Positions 16,882 through 24,066 of a stretch of 64,000 nucleotides of DNA are shown one piece after another (within the stretch, counting starts at the first letter, position 1; every line of letters begins with the position of its first letter). Below the pieces are notes generated by a model that had not been told where the DNA came from, did no database searches, and was given only the letters and a program-made list of their open reading frames with translations. Origin of the DNA: Corynebacterium marambiense (GTDB lineage: Bacteria; Actinomycetota; Actinomycetes; Mycobacteriales; Mycobacteriaceae); NCBI RefSeq assembly GCF_016342275.1, contig NZ_JAEIOT010000007.1:709083-773082 (forward strand), written 5' to 3'. Both the position numbers and the translations under genes were made by a program.

Positions 16882-17376
16882 ATGGACAATCGCCGCCTGC
16901 TGGGTGCCGTCGCCGGAGCCGTTCTCGTGCTCGGTGCGGCGTGGTTCGGTATCGATCTGAGCGGGGACCCCGCACCACCTTCGGCCCCGACGCGGGAATC
17001 CGCCCGCCCATCGACGACACAGGCCCCACCCTCGCGGTCGGCGACCCGGACCCCGTCCGCGGAAGCGGAGCGGACCTGTCCCCTCGACACCCTCCCGGAA
17101 CAGGCCGAACTGGTGGTGGAGGACATCCTCGCCGGTGGCCCGTTCGACCATCCCGCGCACGACGGAAAGCACTTCGGCAACTACGAACGCCGACTGCCAC
17201 GGGAGAACAACAGCTACTACCGCGAGTACACGGTGGAGACACCGGGTCTCAGGCACCGCGGTGAACGCCGCATCATCACCGGCGGCGGCTCCGACCGGGA
17301 CCCGGACGTCTGGTACTACACGGACGACCACTACGACAGTTTCTGCCTGATCCCGGATGCGGAGGAAAACCGATGA
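16882..17376 (+). CDS. Guanyl-specific ribonuclease of the barnase / RNase Sa family
   Basis: A 164-residue protein. Residues 5-25 (a hydrophobic LLGAVAGAVLVLGAAWFGI run) are a signal peptide or membrane anchor. Residues ~30-65 are a Pro/Ser/Thr linker. Residues 66-160 match the microbial RNase fold of RNase Sa: GGPFDHPAHDGKHFGNYE, YYREYTVETPG with the general base E115, RHRGERRIITGG with the catalytic Arg, and YYTDDHYDSF with H150. C66 and C155 occupy the ends of the domain like the RNase Sa disulfide. It cleaves RNA after G. It overlaps the next gene by 4 bases (ATGA), a barstar-like inhibitor, as expected for a toxic exported nuclease. Confidence 0.9.
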   Translation: MDNRRLLGAVAGAVLVLGAAWFGIDLSGDPAPPSAPTRESARPSTTQAPPSRSATRTPSAEAERTCPLDTLPEQAELVVEDILAGGPFDHPAHDGKHFGNYERRLPRENNSYYREYTVETPGLRHRGERRIITGGGSDRDPDVWYYTDDHYDSFCLIPDAEENR

Positions 17377-17630
17377 CCGCACGGACGGTGACTCTCGGAG
17401 CGGCCGCCGCGGCCAACGAGACCACGTGGTTCGCCGCCCTGTTCCACGCCTGCGACGCAGACCCCGAGAGCCCCGTCCCGAAGAATCTCGATGCTCTCGC
17501 GGATTTCCTCGGCGAGCGGACCGGGCTACGCAAGGTGGTGAGCCCCGATCTGTCGCACTGGCCCCGGGAACGGCGGATCCTGCTGTGCCGGGTGTTCCTC
17601 GGCGCCCGGGTCGATCTGCAGATGAAGTGA
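17373..17630 (+). CDS. Barstar-like ribonuclease inhibitor
   Basis: An 85-residue protein overlapping the RNase gene by 4 bases, so translation is coupled. The segment PKNLDALADFLGER is the classic barstar N-L-D-A-L-x-D-x-L motif. The length equals that of barstar-family domains. The C-terminal half (SHWPRERRILLCRVFLGARV) would provide the central strand. It should bind and block the RNase active site in the cytoplasm before export. Identity is supported by both motif and partner. Confidence 0.85.
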   Translation: MTARTVTLGAAAAANETTWFAALFHACDADPESPVPKNLDALADFLGERTGLRKVVSPDLSHWPRERRILLCRVFLGARVDLQMK

Positions 17631-17667
17631 TCCCCCGGTGAGCTGTCACCACGGGGACCACTTCATC
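17621..17667 (+). terminator. Terminator-like hairpin after the RNase-barstar operon
   Basis: GATGAAGTGATCCCCCGGTGA (17621-17641) pairs imperfectly with TCACCACGGGGACCACTTCATC (17646-17667) across a 4-nt loop. The stem includes the barstar stop codon. No T-run follows. Confidence 0.5.
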
Positions 17668-17757
17668 ATCCGGTGTGGTTCCGGATAGCACCGAAGTACA
17701 TCACGGCGTATCCGGATATTTGACTCAGAGTTCAGCCCACGCCTCGGAGTCGGCCAC

Positions 17758-19830
17758 TCAGTTTTTGCGCCGTTTCAGCGCCAGCAGCAGACCGCCCAGA
17801 AGCACTGCGATTGCTGCGATGCACACGAGCCACTTGACGTCAGCGCCTGTCTTCGCGAGTACCACATTCCGCGGAGTTGTCGCAGGCGGCTGGCTTTCCG
17901 CAGGAAGAATGGATGATGTCTTCGTCGGTGGAGCAGCGCCCGGGGTCGTCACCGTGGAGGACGGGGTCGTCACCGTGGAGGACGGGGTCGTCACCGTGGA
18001 GGACGGGGTCGTCACCGTGGAGGACGGGGTCGTCACCGTGGAGGACGGGGTCGTCACCGTGGAGGACGGGGTCGTCACCGTGGAGGACGGGGTCGTCACC
18101 GTGGAGGACGGGGTCGTCACCGTGGAGGACGGGGTCGACGTTACTACGGTGTAATCATTGACGAAATGCGCGGTGGGGAAATCCGTGGAAACAGTGACGG
18201 TCTGATCAGCAGGTTCCTTCAGCGTATATTCCGCGATCTGGGAACCCGTTGTGTCTTCCGAGACAACGCAGGCTGTTCCGATAGGAACATCAGAGACCAC
18301 AACCGCCTTTTCTCCGTTCGGCTTAACCAGAACCTCTCCCGAGGACCTGTCCGGATCATTGCACGAGTACCTAAATTTGAACTCGTGATCAGGATCAAGG
18401 TGTGCCGAGGTGACCCCGTTCACCGCCTTCGTGATACTGAATCCCGCAACCGGTTTGGTGTACTTGTTCGTGACCTGTGCGTCCGACGTGGAATCTGCCG
18501 TGATGGTCACAGGGTTGCCGGTGTAGGTCGTTTCGACCAGGTATCCGTCACGCTCCGCTGAAGAAGTTTCCTCGCTGATCTTGCACGTGGTTCCTTCAGG
18601 AAGGACGGGTCCCTTGACTGGCACGCCATCACCGGGCAGCTCAAATACTCCCGAGGTATTGTCCGCATCATCACACACGTACGTGATCCGGAACTTCTCG
18701 TCCGATGAGGGGGTGTAGTCCCCATTGACGTTCTTCGACACCGAGAAGGAACCGGTACCGGGGGTGGCTTCACAAGGTACCTTCACCTTGTTGGTGAACG
18801 GGAAGAAGTGTTGCTCGCTTCCCCCCAGGACCCCTCCCTTTATAACCAGAGTTCCCTGGATGTTTGCCTTGGTCTTCTGAAGATCCGCCAGTGGTGCAAG
18901 AATTGACCCATCGAGTGAATCACCCTTCTGATAGATCTGTTCCACACCCGGCATATTCCACAGGATCGCCCTTGGATCACGGTTGCCCGCCATGTTCATC
19001 GTGAAGGTGACCGGTCCATCTCCAACGACGTTGACGATGAGGGCCGAACCGGAATTGACCCCGGGAGAGACACCCTGGAACTTCAACTCCGTGATTTTAC
19101 TGATCTGCTCAGGGGTCACCGACCAGACATTCGTCTCCCCCGGCTTCAGACTGATACTGACCTTCGCCCCCTCCCAGGTCACCGTCGGCTCGGCCCCAAG
19201 CCCCTCGCTGGCCGCAACTGCAATCCGAGCGCTGATTTCCCGGGCGTTGTCCTGGGACCCGAAGATCTTCCCAAAAGCTCCGGGCTCGTGGAGCGTTTTG
19301 TTGAGTCGATTGTTCAGGACGACTCTGGGCCGACTGTCACGGCTTTTTCCTTCGGCAACGACGAATTTGAGTACTTCTCCACTGCCACCCTCCCGCGCAA
19401 ATTCGACACCTTCGCGATTTTCCAGGATCAGATCCCCATCCAAGACCTTGAGCTCGCCAGAAGTCGGAGTTCCGAGATTCAGCCTTCCGACAACCAGGCC
19501 AATCGTTCGATCATATCCTTCAGCTCTGGCAGTGTTCTTGGAGTGTGTTGCAACATTGGTTTCACGAAAACTGAGGGTTCCGCCGACGCCCATCGAGCCT
19601 TCACTCTCAGCGCTCACCGTGAGATCCTCGAACGCGACGACATTCCAGGATCGATAGTCCTTCATCGGATCAATCTCACAGGTTGATACAACAGCGTCTT
19701 CTGCACCGCTGGCCACCGGGGTAACAACACACGTCATCATTCCCAGAATCAGAGCGGAGCTCACGGTGGTCACCCGCTTCAGGACACCCTTGACCCGGTG
19801 ACCGTGCACCGAGTTCTCGATCATGGCCAT
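17758..19830 (-). CDS. LAxTG-anchored surface protein with choice-of-anchor A and two DUF5979-like domains
   Basis: A 690-residue wall protein. Its parts in order are: a signal peptide (~1-43, hydrophobic SSALILGMMTCVVTPVASG); a choice-of-anchor A adhesin domain (~50-350, opening with YRSWNVVAFEDLTV and GSMGVGGTLSF); and two beta-sandwich repeats (~355-455 and ~460-555). Each repeat has F-S-(V/I)-(S/T)-K-x-V-N-G, a Tyr-x-Cys, a G-T-x-C and a final V-(T/N)-(N/D)-x-Y-T, as in DUF5979/SpaA-like pilin domains. A TTPSSTV repeat stalk follows, then the sorting signal LAKTG (658-662), a membrane helix and KRRKN. Corynebacterial sortases are known to use LPxTG and LAxTG. It probably mediates adhesion. 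GGGAAAAGA precedes the start. No sortase gene is in the window. Confidence 0.88.
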   Translation of the reverse strand: MAMIENSVHGHRVKGVLKRVTTVSSALILGMMTCVVTPVASGAEDAVVSTCEIDPMKDYRSWNVVAFEDLTVSAESEGSMGVGGTLSFRETNVATHSKNTARAEGYDRTIGLVVGRLNLGTPTSGELKVLDGDLILENREGVEFAREGGSGEVLKFVVAEGKSRDSRPRVVLNNRLNKTLHEPGAFGKIFGSQDNAREISARIAVAASEGLGAEPTVTWEGAKVSISLKPGETNVWSVTPEQISKITELKFQGVSPGVNSGSALIVNVVGDGPVTFTMNMAGNRDPRAILWNMPGVEQIYQKGDSLDGSILAPLADLQKTKANIQGTLVIKGGVLGGSEQHFFPFTNKVKVPCEATPGTGSFSVSKNVNGDYTPSSDEKFRITYVCDDADNTSGVFELPGDGVPVKGPVLPEGTTCKISEETSSAERDGYLVETTYTGNPVTITADSTSDAQVTNKYTKPVAGFSITKAVNGVTSAHLDPDHEFKFRYSCNDPDRSSGEVLVKPNGEKAVVVSDVPIGTACVVSEDTTGSQIAEYTLKEPADQTVTVSTDFPTAHFVNDYTVVTSTPSSTVTTPSSTVTTPSSTVTTPSSTVTTPSSTVTTPSSTVTTPSSTVTTPSSTVTTPSSTVTTPGAAPPTKTSSILPAESQPPATTPRNVVLAKTGADVKWLVCIAAIAVLLGGLLLALKRRKN
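17945..18133. repeat. Nine tandem copies of a 21-bp coding repeat
   Basis: Nine consecutive, essentially identical units (plus-strand register GTCGTCACCGTGGAGGACGGG) fill 189 bp inside the surface protein gene and encode the stalk repeat TTPSSTV. Copy number should change by slippage in steps of 7 residues without a frameshift. The opposite strand is also open and reads VTVEDGV repeats, which is a shadow. Confidence 0.95.
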
Positions 19831-20210
19831 TCTTTTCCCATCAGACTAGTAGGACGTGGGTATTTTCCTTCCAAAACGTGCACATCGGAACACTGTCCCC
19901 GCCCTTGCTCCACCGAATTTCTCCGGACTCAACTCGACAGAGTTATGGCCGTGAACCACTTTAAAAAACTGACACGAAAACTAATTCGAACCAATTTTCG
20001 TACTGCCAAAATTGTGCACCAGGCCACACGTCAACTTCAATTTATAGCCGTCCCCCGGAGAAACCCGCAACAGGTAGCAGACCCCAGGCAGTACATTCCC
20101 AAAAGTATCTTTAATACTACTTTCGCCCGGGCATGCATTTCACCTTCTCACGGAAGGGGGCGGCCCACCGGCCCGTGACAGAAAATGCCCCCGCCCCACC
20201 CCCGGCGAAC
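19831..20210. other. AT-richer non-coding region upstream of the surface protein gene
   Basis: About 380 bases with no supported gene and visibly lower GC than the surroundings. It should hold the surface protein promoter; on the minus strand TAGTCT lies about 15 bases before the start. It also holds the 3' region of the ArsR gene. A hairpin CGGCGAACC (20203-20211) / GGTTCGCCG (20224-20232) spans the ArsR stop and may terminate that operon. The composition suggests the surface protein locus was acquired. Confidence 0.5.
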
Positions 20211-20570
20211 CTACTCATGCCGGGGTTCGCCGCTGATGACGTGATCGGCGTGATTGACGGCCTCGGTCACGAGCCGGACGAGGTGCCCGTCATCCATCCG
20301 GTAAATCACGCGGCGCCCGTCCTTCCGGGTCTGCACCAGGTTTCCGGACCGGAGCTTGGCCAAATGCTGGGACACGGCCGTCCGGGAGATCCCCGTGGCC
20401 GCCACGAGATCGTTGACCGAGTACTCGGCGCCACTGAGCAACCACAGGAGGTGGAGACGCGTCGGTTCGGCCAGGAGCTTCAGGGTGGCGGCCCCGGTGT
20501 TCAGCAGCTCGCCAGACACCGGTGGATCGTGTTCCAGAGAAGTGGCGGGATTCCGCGGGTTCATCTTCAT
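20211..20570 (-). CDS. ArsR/SmtB-family metal-responsive repressor
   Basis: A 119-residue winged-helix repressor. The recognition region is LVAATGISRTAVSQHLAKLRSG, and GRRVIYRMDD is the wing. The C-terminal helix carries D94-x-H96 and H107-x-x-H110. This is the same spacing as the alpha-5 Zn/Co site of CzrA/SmtB-type sensors (D84, H86, H97, H100 in CzrA). There are no alpha-3 cysteines, so an arsenic- or cadmium-type thiolate sensor is unlikely. The gene follows the MFS exporter by 18 bases with GAGAGGG before its ATG. It probably represses its own operon through the palindrome at 21881-21918 and releases it on Zn, Co or Ni binding. Confidence 0.9.
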   Translation of the reverse strand: MKMNPRNPATSLEHDPPVSGELLNTGAATLKLLAEPTRLHLLWLLSGAEYSVNDLVAATGISRTAVSQHLAKLRSGNLVQTRKDGRRVIYRMDDGHLVRLVTEAVNHADHVISGEPRHE

Positions 20571-20588
20571 GCCCTCTCACGGTACCGG

Positions 20589-21830
20589 CTACCGGGATTT
20601 GAACGACCTGAGTCCCGCGACGATCGCCAGCAGGGTCATCGCGAGGAGGATACCTGTGGCTGCAGGCAGTCCGAACCAGACACCGAGGAACCCGGCAGCC
20701 GGGTACGTCGCGAGGTAGCAGGCGTGGGACAACGAGAACTGGGCGGCGAAGATGTAGCTGTAGGACTCGGGTTCCACGTTCCGCCGCAGCACCCTAGACA
20801 TGGGGGTCTGCAGAGCAGAGGTAGCGGATCCGAGGACGATCCATAGGGCGATGGCCGTCAACCAGGCACCGGCACCGTCTAGCTGACCGCCAGCGGTCAG
20901 CAGCAGGATGAGCCCGGCGAGGGCTGTAGCTCCCGCGATTGCTCCTCCCACCATCACGGCACGGTCGGGTACTTTGGTGAGGATCCGGGGCAGGGCGAGA
21001 GCGGTGACCATGGACCCGAGGCCGAATCCCGCGAGGGTGATCGCGAGAGCGGTGTCGTTCCTGCCCATCTCTCCCCGGACGACCACGACGGTGTTGATCA
21101 TGACTGTCGCCATCGGCGCGGCCACCGCGAGGTTGAGCCAGAGCACGCCCCGGAGTTCCGGCTCGGCCGCCATGATCCGGGCACCGCGGAACACCCGGGA
21201 CAGGAAACCGGATTCCTCCACCTGTGTTTCGGGGCGGGCCGGTAACCTAGCCCCGAACACCAGCGCCGCGGAGACAAGAAAACCAAGCATCGTTCCGATG
21301 AACAGGTTGTGGTAGCTCATCACCGCAAGCAGCAGGGCCGCGACAGCGGGGCTGGTTATCTGTTCGACGTCGTACGCCATCCGGGACAAGGAGAGGGCGT
21401 TGGTGTACTCGTCCTCGTCGGGAAGAACCAGCGGTATGACCGATTGGAAGGTCGGGGTAAAGGTGGCCGACGCGGCCTGCAACAGGAAGATCGCAGCGTA
21501 AAGCTGCCATTCGGAGTGGATGAACGGCAGACAGACCGCAATGGAGGCGCGGAGGAGGTCCGCGGTTATCAGAACGGGCTTGACAGGGAGCTTCGCTGCG
21601 ACCGCCGTGACGGTCGGGGCTCCGATCACGTAGACGAGGATCTTGATGGTCAACGCTGTGCCGAGCACGAGTCCGGCATTGCCGCCCGCGATGTCGAAGG
21701 CGAGGAGCCCAAGGGCGACGGTGAGCAACCCTGTGCCGACCAGGGCGACGACCTGGGCGGTGAAGAGCCTCCGGTAGGTACGGTGCCGGAGGACACTCAG
21801 CAGTGGTGGGGCGCTGGTAGGTGTGGACAC
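20589..21830 (-). CDS. MFS exporter co-transcribed with an ArsR repressor
   Basis: A 413-residue, 12-helix major facilitator protein. The N-terminus LLSVLRHRTYRRLFTAQVVALVGTGLLTVALG matches the MFS groups with drug and metal exporters such as the NreB-like family. Asp/Glu residues sit in LPDEDEYTNALSLSRM, a loop typical of that group. It is the first gene of a two-gene operon with the metal sensor. Its promoter (-35 TTGCGC, -10 TAATCT) is covered by a 38-bp palindrome. Metal export is inferred from the partner, not visible in the transporter. The start GTG at 21830 has only a weak CGGAG upstream. Confidence 0.85.
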   Translation of the reverse strand: MSTPTSAPPLLSVLRHRTYRRLFTAQVVALVGTGLLTVALGLLAFDIAGGNAGLVLGTALTIKILVYVIGAPTVTAVAAKLPVKPVLITADLLRASIAVCLPFIHSEWQLYAAIFLLQAASATFTPTFQSVIPLVLPDEDEYTNALSLSRMAYDVEQITSPAVAALLLAVMSYHNLFIGTMLGFLVSAALVFGARLPARPETQVEESGFLSRVFRGARIMAAEPELRGVLWLNLAVAAPMATVMINTVVVVRGEMGRNDTALAITLAGFGLGSMVTALALPRILTKVPDRAVMVGGAIAGATALAGLILLLTAGGQLDGAGAWLTAIALWIVLGSATSALQTPMSRVLRRNVEPESYSYIFAAQFSLSHACYLATYPAAGFLGVWFGLPAATGILLAMTLLAIVAGLRSFKSR

Positions 21831-21880
21831 TCCGGGCTCGTTTCTGTCGTCGCGGGGGATACCCCGGCCGGGGCCGGAGA

Positions 21881-21918
21881 TCTACATACATGTGCATAGG
21901 TGTGCACATGTATGTAGA
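21881..21918. promoter_or_regulatory. Long operator palindrome of the MFS-ArsR operon
   Basis: TCTACATACATGTGCA (21881-21896) and TGCACATGTATGTAGA (21903-21918) are perfect 16-bp arms around TAGGTG. The element overlaps the -10 box and the predicted start site, 50 bases before the exporter gene. ArsR/SmtB repressors are known to bind such imperfect 12-2-12-type inverted repeats. Confidence 0.75.
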
Positions 21919-21945
21919 TTAGGCTGCCTTCACGGATCCGCGCAA
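21916..21945 (-). promoter_or_regulatory. Promoter of the MFS-ArsR operon
   Basis: On the minus strand TTGCGC (21940-21945) is followed by an 18-bp spacer and TAATCT (21916-21921). The -10 overlaps the operator palindrome by three bases. Confidence 0.6.
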
Positions 21946-21974
21946 CCACCCGTTCCCCCGAGCCTGCAAAAACG

Positions 21975-23270
21975 TCAGATGTAATACCCCGCCACGCCGC
22001 TGGCCTGTTTCGCGGTGCGTTCGAGGCGGGACTCCGTCATCGAGGCGATCTGGTCGATGATCGCCCGGGAACGCGCGACGTCGCTGTCGGCGTCCGCCCA
22101 CCAGGCCGCGAAGATCGGGTCCAGCGTGCCGGGGGCACCGAAGGTCAGGTAGTCGTGGACCTGCGCGATCCGCTCCCGCTGCCGGTTCTGCCGTTGCTGG
22201 TGGCGGGTTTCCTCCATGACGTAGAGGACCGCGATGGTCTTGAGCATCTGGACCTCCGCGGCGGCTGCCGGTGGGACAACCAGCCGTCCGTGCATCCTGC
22301 CCAACCGCTCATCACCGACGGCCCCGAGGGTCGCACCGACGGTGGCCCCCACATACCGGCCGACGAGTTCACTGGTCAGCGCCTTGAGCGCGACGAGAGA
22401 GGAGAGCGAACCGTCGTAGTCCGCTGCTGCCGCGACGACGGGTAGCTGGCGCAGGGAATCCGCTGCGGCGATCATCTCCTCCGGGTCACCGCCGAACGCC
22501 TCAGCCCCCTTCTCCGCGAGTTCCGCGAGCTCGAAAAGATCCCACAGGACCTTCAGGCTGATGCGTCCCGAGCAGATGCCGTCCTCGACGTCGTGCACCG
22601 AGTAGGCGACGTCATCGGACCAATCCATCACCTGACCTTCGATGGAGGGCCTGGTGTCCAGTGGGTCGTGACCCTCGCGGATCCAGGCGAGCAGCTCCGA
22701 CTCCTCGTCGTAGGCGCCGTACTTGCGGCGCGGCGTCCCGTCAGGCGCGATCCGTGTCCACGGGTACTTGCAGGCGGCGTCGAGGGAGGCTCGTGTCAAG
22801 TTGAGACCGTGGGGGGACCCGTCCGGTGCGAGGATCTTCGGTTCCAGGCGCGCAATGATCCGCAGCGTCTGGGCATTTCCCTCGAAGCCCCCGCAATCGG
22901 CGGCCAGCTCGTCGAGGGCCACCTCTCCGTTGTGTCCGTAGGGCGGGTGCCCGATGTCATGGCAGAGCCCGGCGAGATCCGCCAAATCCGGGTTCACGCC
23001 GATTCCGGAGGCGATGCCGCGGGCTATCTGGGCCACCTCGAGGGAGTGCGTGAGCCGGGTCCTGGGGGTGTCCCCGTCCCGGGGCCCGACTACCTGGGTC
23101 TTGTCGGCGAGTCGGCGGAGTGCTGCGGAGTGGAGAACCCGGGCTCGGTCGCGTGAGAAAGCACTGCGGTTGTCCACCGATGCGGCGAACATCTGGCTAC
23201 CTTTAGGGTTCTCATCGCAGAAGCGCACCCTATCTTCGGCGGTGTAGTGGTACTGGGCGGGGCTCTCCAC
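21975..23270 (-). CDS. dgt: Deoxyguanosinetriphosphate triphosphohydrolase-like protein
   Basis: A 431-residue HD-domain dNTPase that removes triphosphate from dGTP or other dNTPs. Features are the substrate-region motif RDRARVLHSAALRRLADKTQV, TPRTRLTHSLEVAQIARGIA with the first metal His, and the H-D pair in LAGLCHDIGHPPYGHNGE. VMDWSDDVAYSVHDVEDG supplies the last metal Asp. This gene lies near dnaG in mycobacteria as well. It sits 29 bases after the ydcF-like gene and is probably co-transcribed with it. Confidence 0.94.
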   Translation of the reverse strand: MESPAQYHYTAEDRVRFCDENPKGSQMFAASVDNRSAFSRDRARVLHSAALRRLADKTQVVGPRDGDTPRTRLTHSLEVAQIARGIASGIGVNPDLADLAGLCHDIGHPPYGHNGEVALDELAADCGGFEGNAQTLRIIARLEPKILAPDGSPHGLNLTRASLDAACKYPWTRIAPDGTPRRKYGAYDEESELLAWIREGHDPLDTRPSIEGQVMDWSDDVAYSVHDVEDGICSGRISLKVLWDLFELAELAEKGAEAFGGDPEEMIAAADSLRQLPVVAAAADYDGSLSSLVALKALTSELVGRYVGATVGATLGAVGDERLGRMHGRLVVPPAAAAEVQMLKTIAVLYVMEETRHQQRQNRQRERIAQVHDYLTFGAPGTLDPIFAAWWADADSDVARSRAIIDQIASMTESRLERTAKQASGVAGYYI

Positions 23271-23299
23271 GGTCAGTCGGTTTCTCCTGATCAGGTTGA

Positions 23300-24016
23300 C
23301 TAAGGGGACTTCAGTTTCTCTGCGTCGCAGCTCTTGTCGCGGTCAAGGTAACGGTAACGGGTGTTTCTCGACGGTCTCAGTCGGCCCGCGACCTTGCGTA
23401 GTGTCCTTTCCAGCATATCGGCCACCCCGGCTAATCCGGGTAGGCGACGCAGGTCAGCTACCGCGAGTCCAGCGGACTCGTGCAACAGAGTCCACGCCCA
23501 GTGCTTCCCCGGGAACCGGGTGGGGGTCCCTGCCGCCCCGACCGTGGACACATTCCGGAACCCTACCTCCCGGGCGATCAGGCGGGCCCGCAGACAGTGG
23601 TTGGGATCGGTGACGATGATGACCCCACCAGGATCCGGGTATGCGGCCAACGCGGCGGCGAAGGAGCCCCTGGTGTCGTTGCCCTGTGCCACAGCGGTGA
23701 TCGCCCCCGGGTCGACTCCTGCGCGGTGGAGATGGTCCGCCCCGACACCTGCTTCTGTATACCGGTCTCCCGGCAGGTTCCCGCCGACCGTGATGATGTG
23801 GAGGGACGGGTTGACCCGCCAGAGTTCCACCGCCTGATCCAGTCGGGCCGCGAACTGGGCGCTGGGGCGGCCATCGTACTGGGCTGTTCCCGGGATGATG
23901 AGGGTCTGCACCGACCGCGGATCAGGTGTCGGGCGGTGAGCCTGCAGGACTACCCGCACAGGCCAGATCATCACCACCGCGGCGCCAATGACGCCGACTG
24001 CGCTCATACGGTTCAT
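23300..24016 (-). CDS. YdcF/SanA-like DUF218 membrane-anchored protein
   Basis: A 238-residue protein. Residues ~4-22 (SAVGVIGAAVVMIWPVRVVL) form an N-terminal membrane anchor. The DUF218 domain follows with TLIIPGTAQYDGRPSAQF, HIITVGGNLPGDRYTEA (an acidic active-site-like loop) and GVIIVTDPNHCLRARLI. Family members are linked to envelope integrity, but the enzyme activity is not established. The start at MNRMSA was chosen because it puts the hydrophobic segment at the N-terminus. It is divergent from the TPM gene. Confidence 0.85.
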   Translation of the reverse strand: MNRMSAVGVIGAAVVMIWPVRVVLQAHRPTPDPRSVQTLIIPGTAQYDGRPSAQFAARLDQAVELWRVNPSLHIITVGGNLPGDRYTEAGVGADHLHRAGVDPGAITAVAQGNDTRGSFAAALAAYPDPGGVIIVTDPNHCLRARLIAREVGFRNVSTVGAAGTPTRFPGKHWAWTLLHESAGLAVADLRRLPGLAGVADMLERTLRKVAGRLRPSRNTRYRYLDRDKSCDAEKLKSP

Positions 24017-24066
24017 GCACGCCAGTCTGTCATCGCTCCGGTACGTCGTCGCGGTACTCTTGGGCC

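Noticed and set aside
17945..18133. Possible CRISPR-like array
   Set aside because: Units are contiguous with no spacers and lie in frame inside a surface protein gene.
17675..18154. Plus-strand ORF of VTVEDGV repeats opposite the adhesin stalk
   Set aside because: It is the complement of the in-frame 21-bp repeat. No ribosome site or domain supports it, and the minus-strand gene explains the repeat.
21247..21909. ORF whose ATG lies 6 bases after the MFS promoter -10, out of frame with the transporter
   Set aside because: Its start has leaderless-like spacing, but the translation is Arg/Pro-rich without any domain and overlaps the MFS gene. The ATG falls inside the operator palindrome and is probably incidental.
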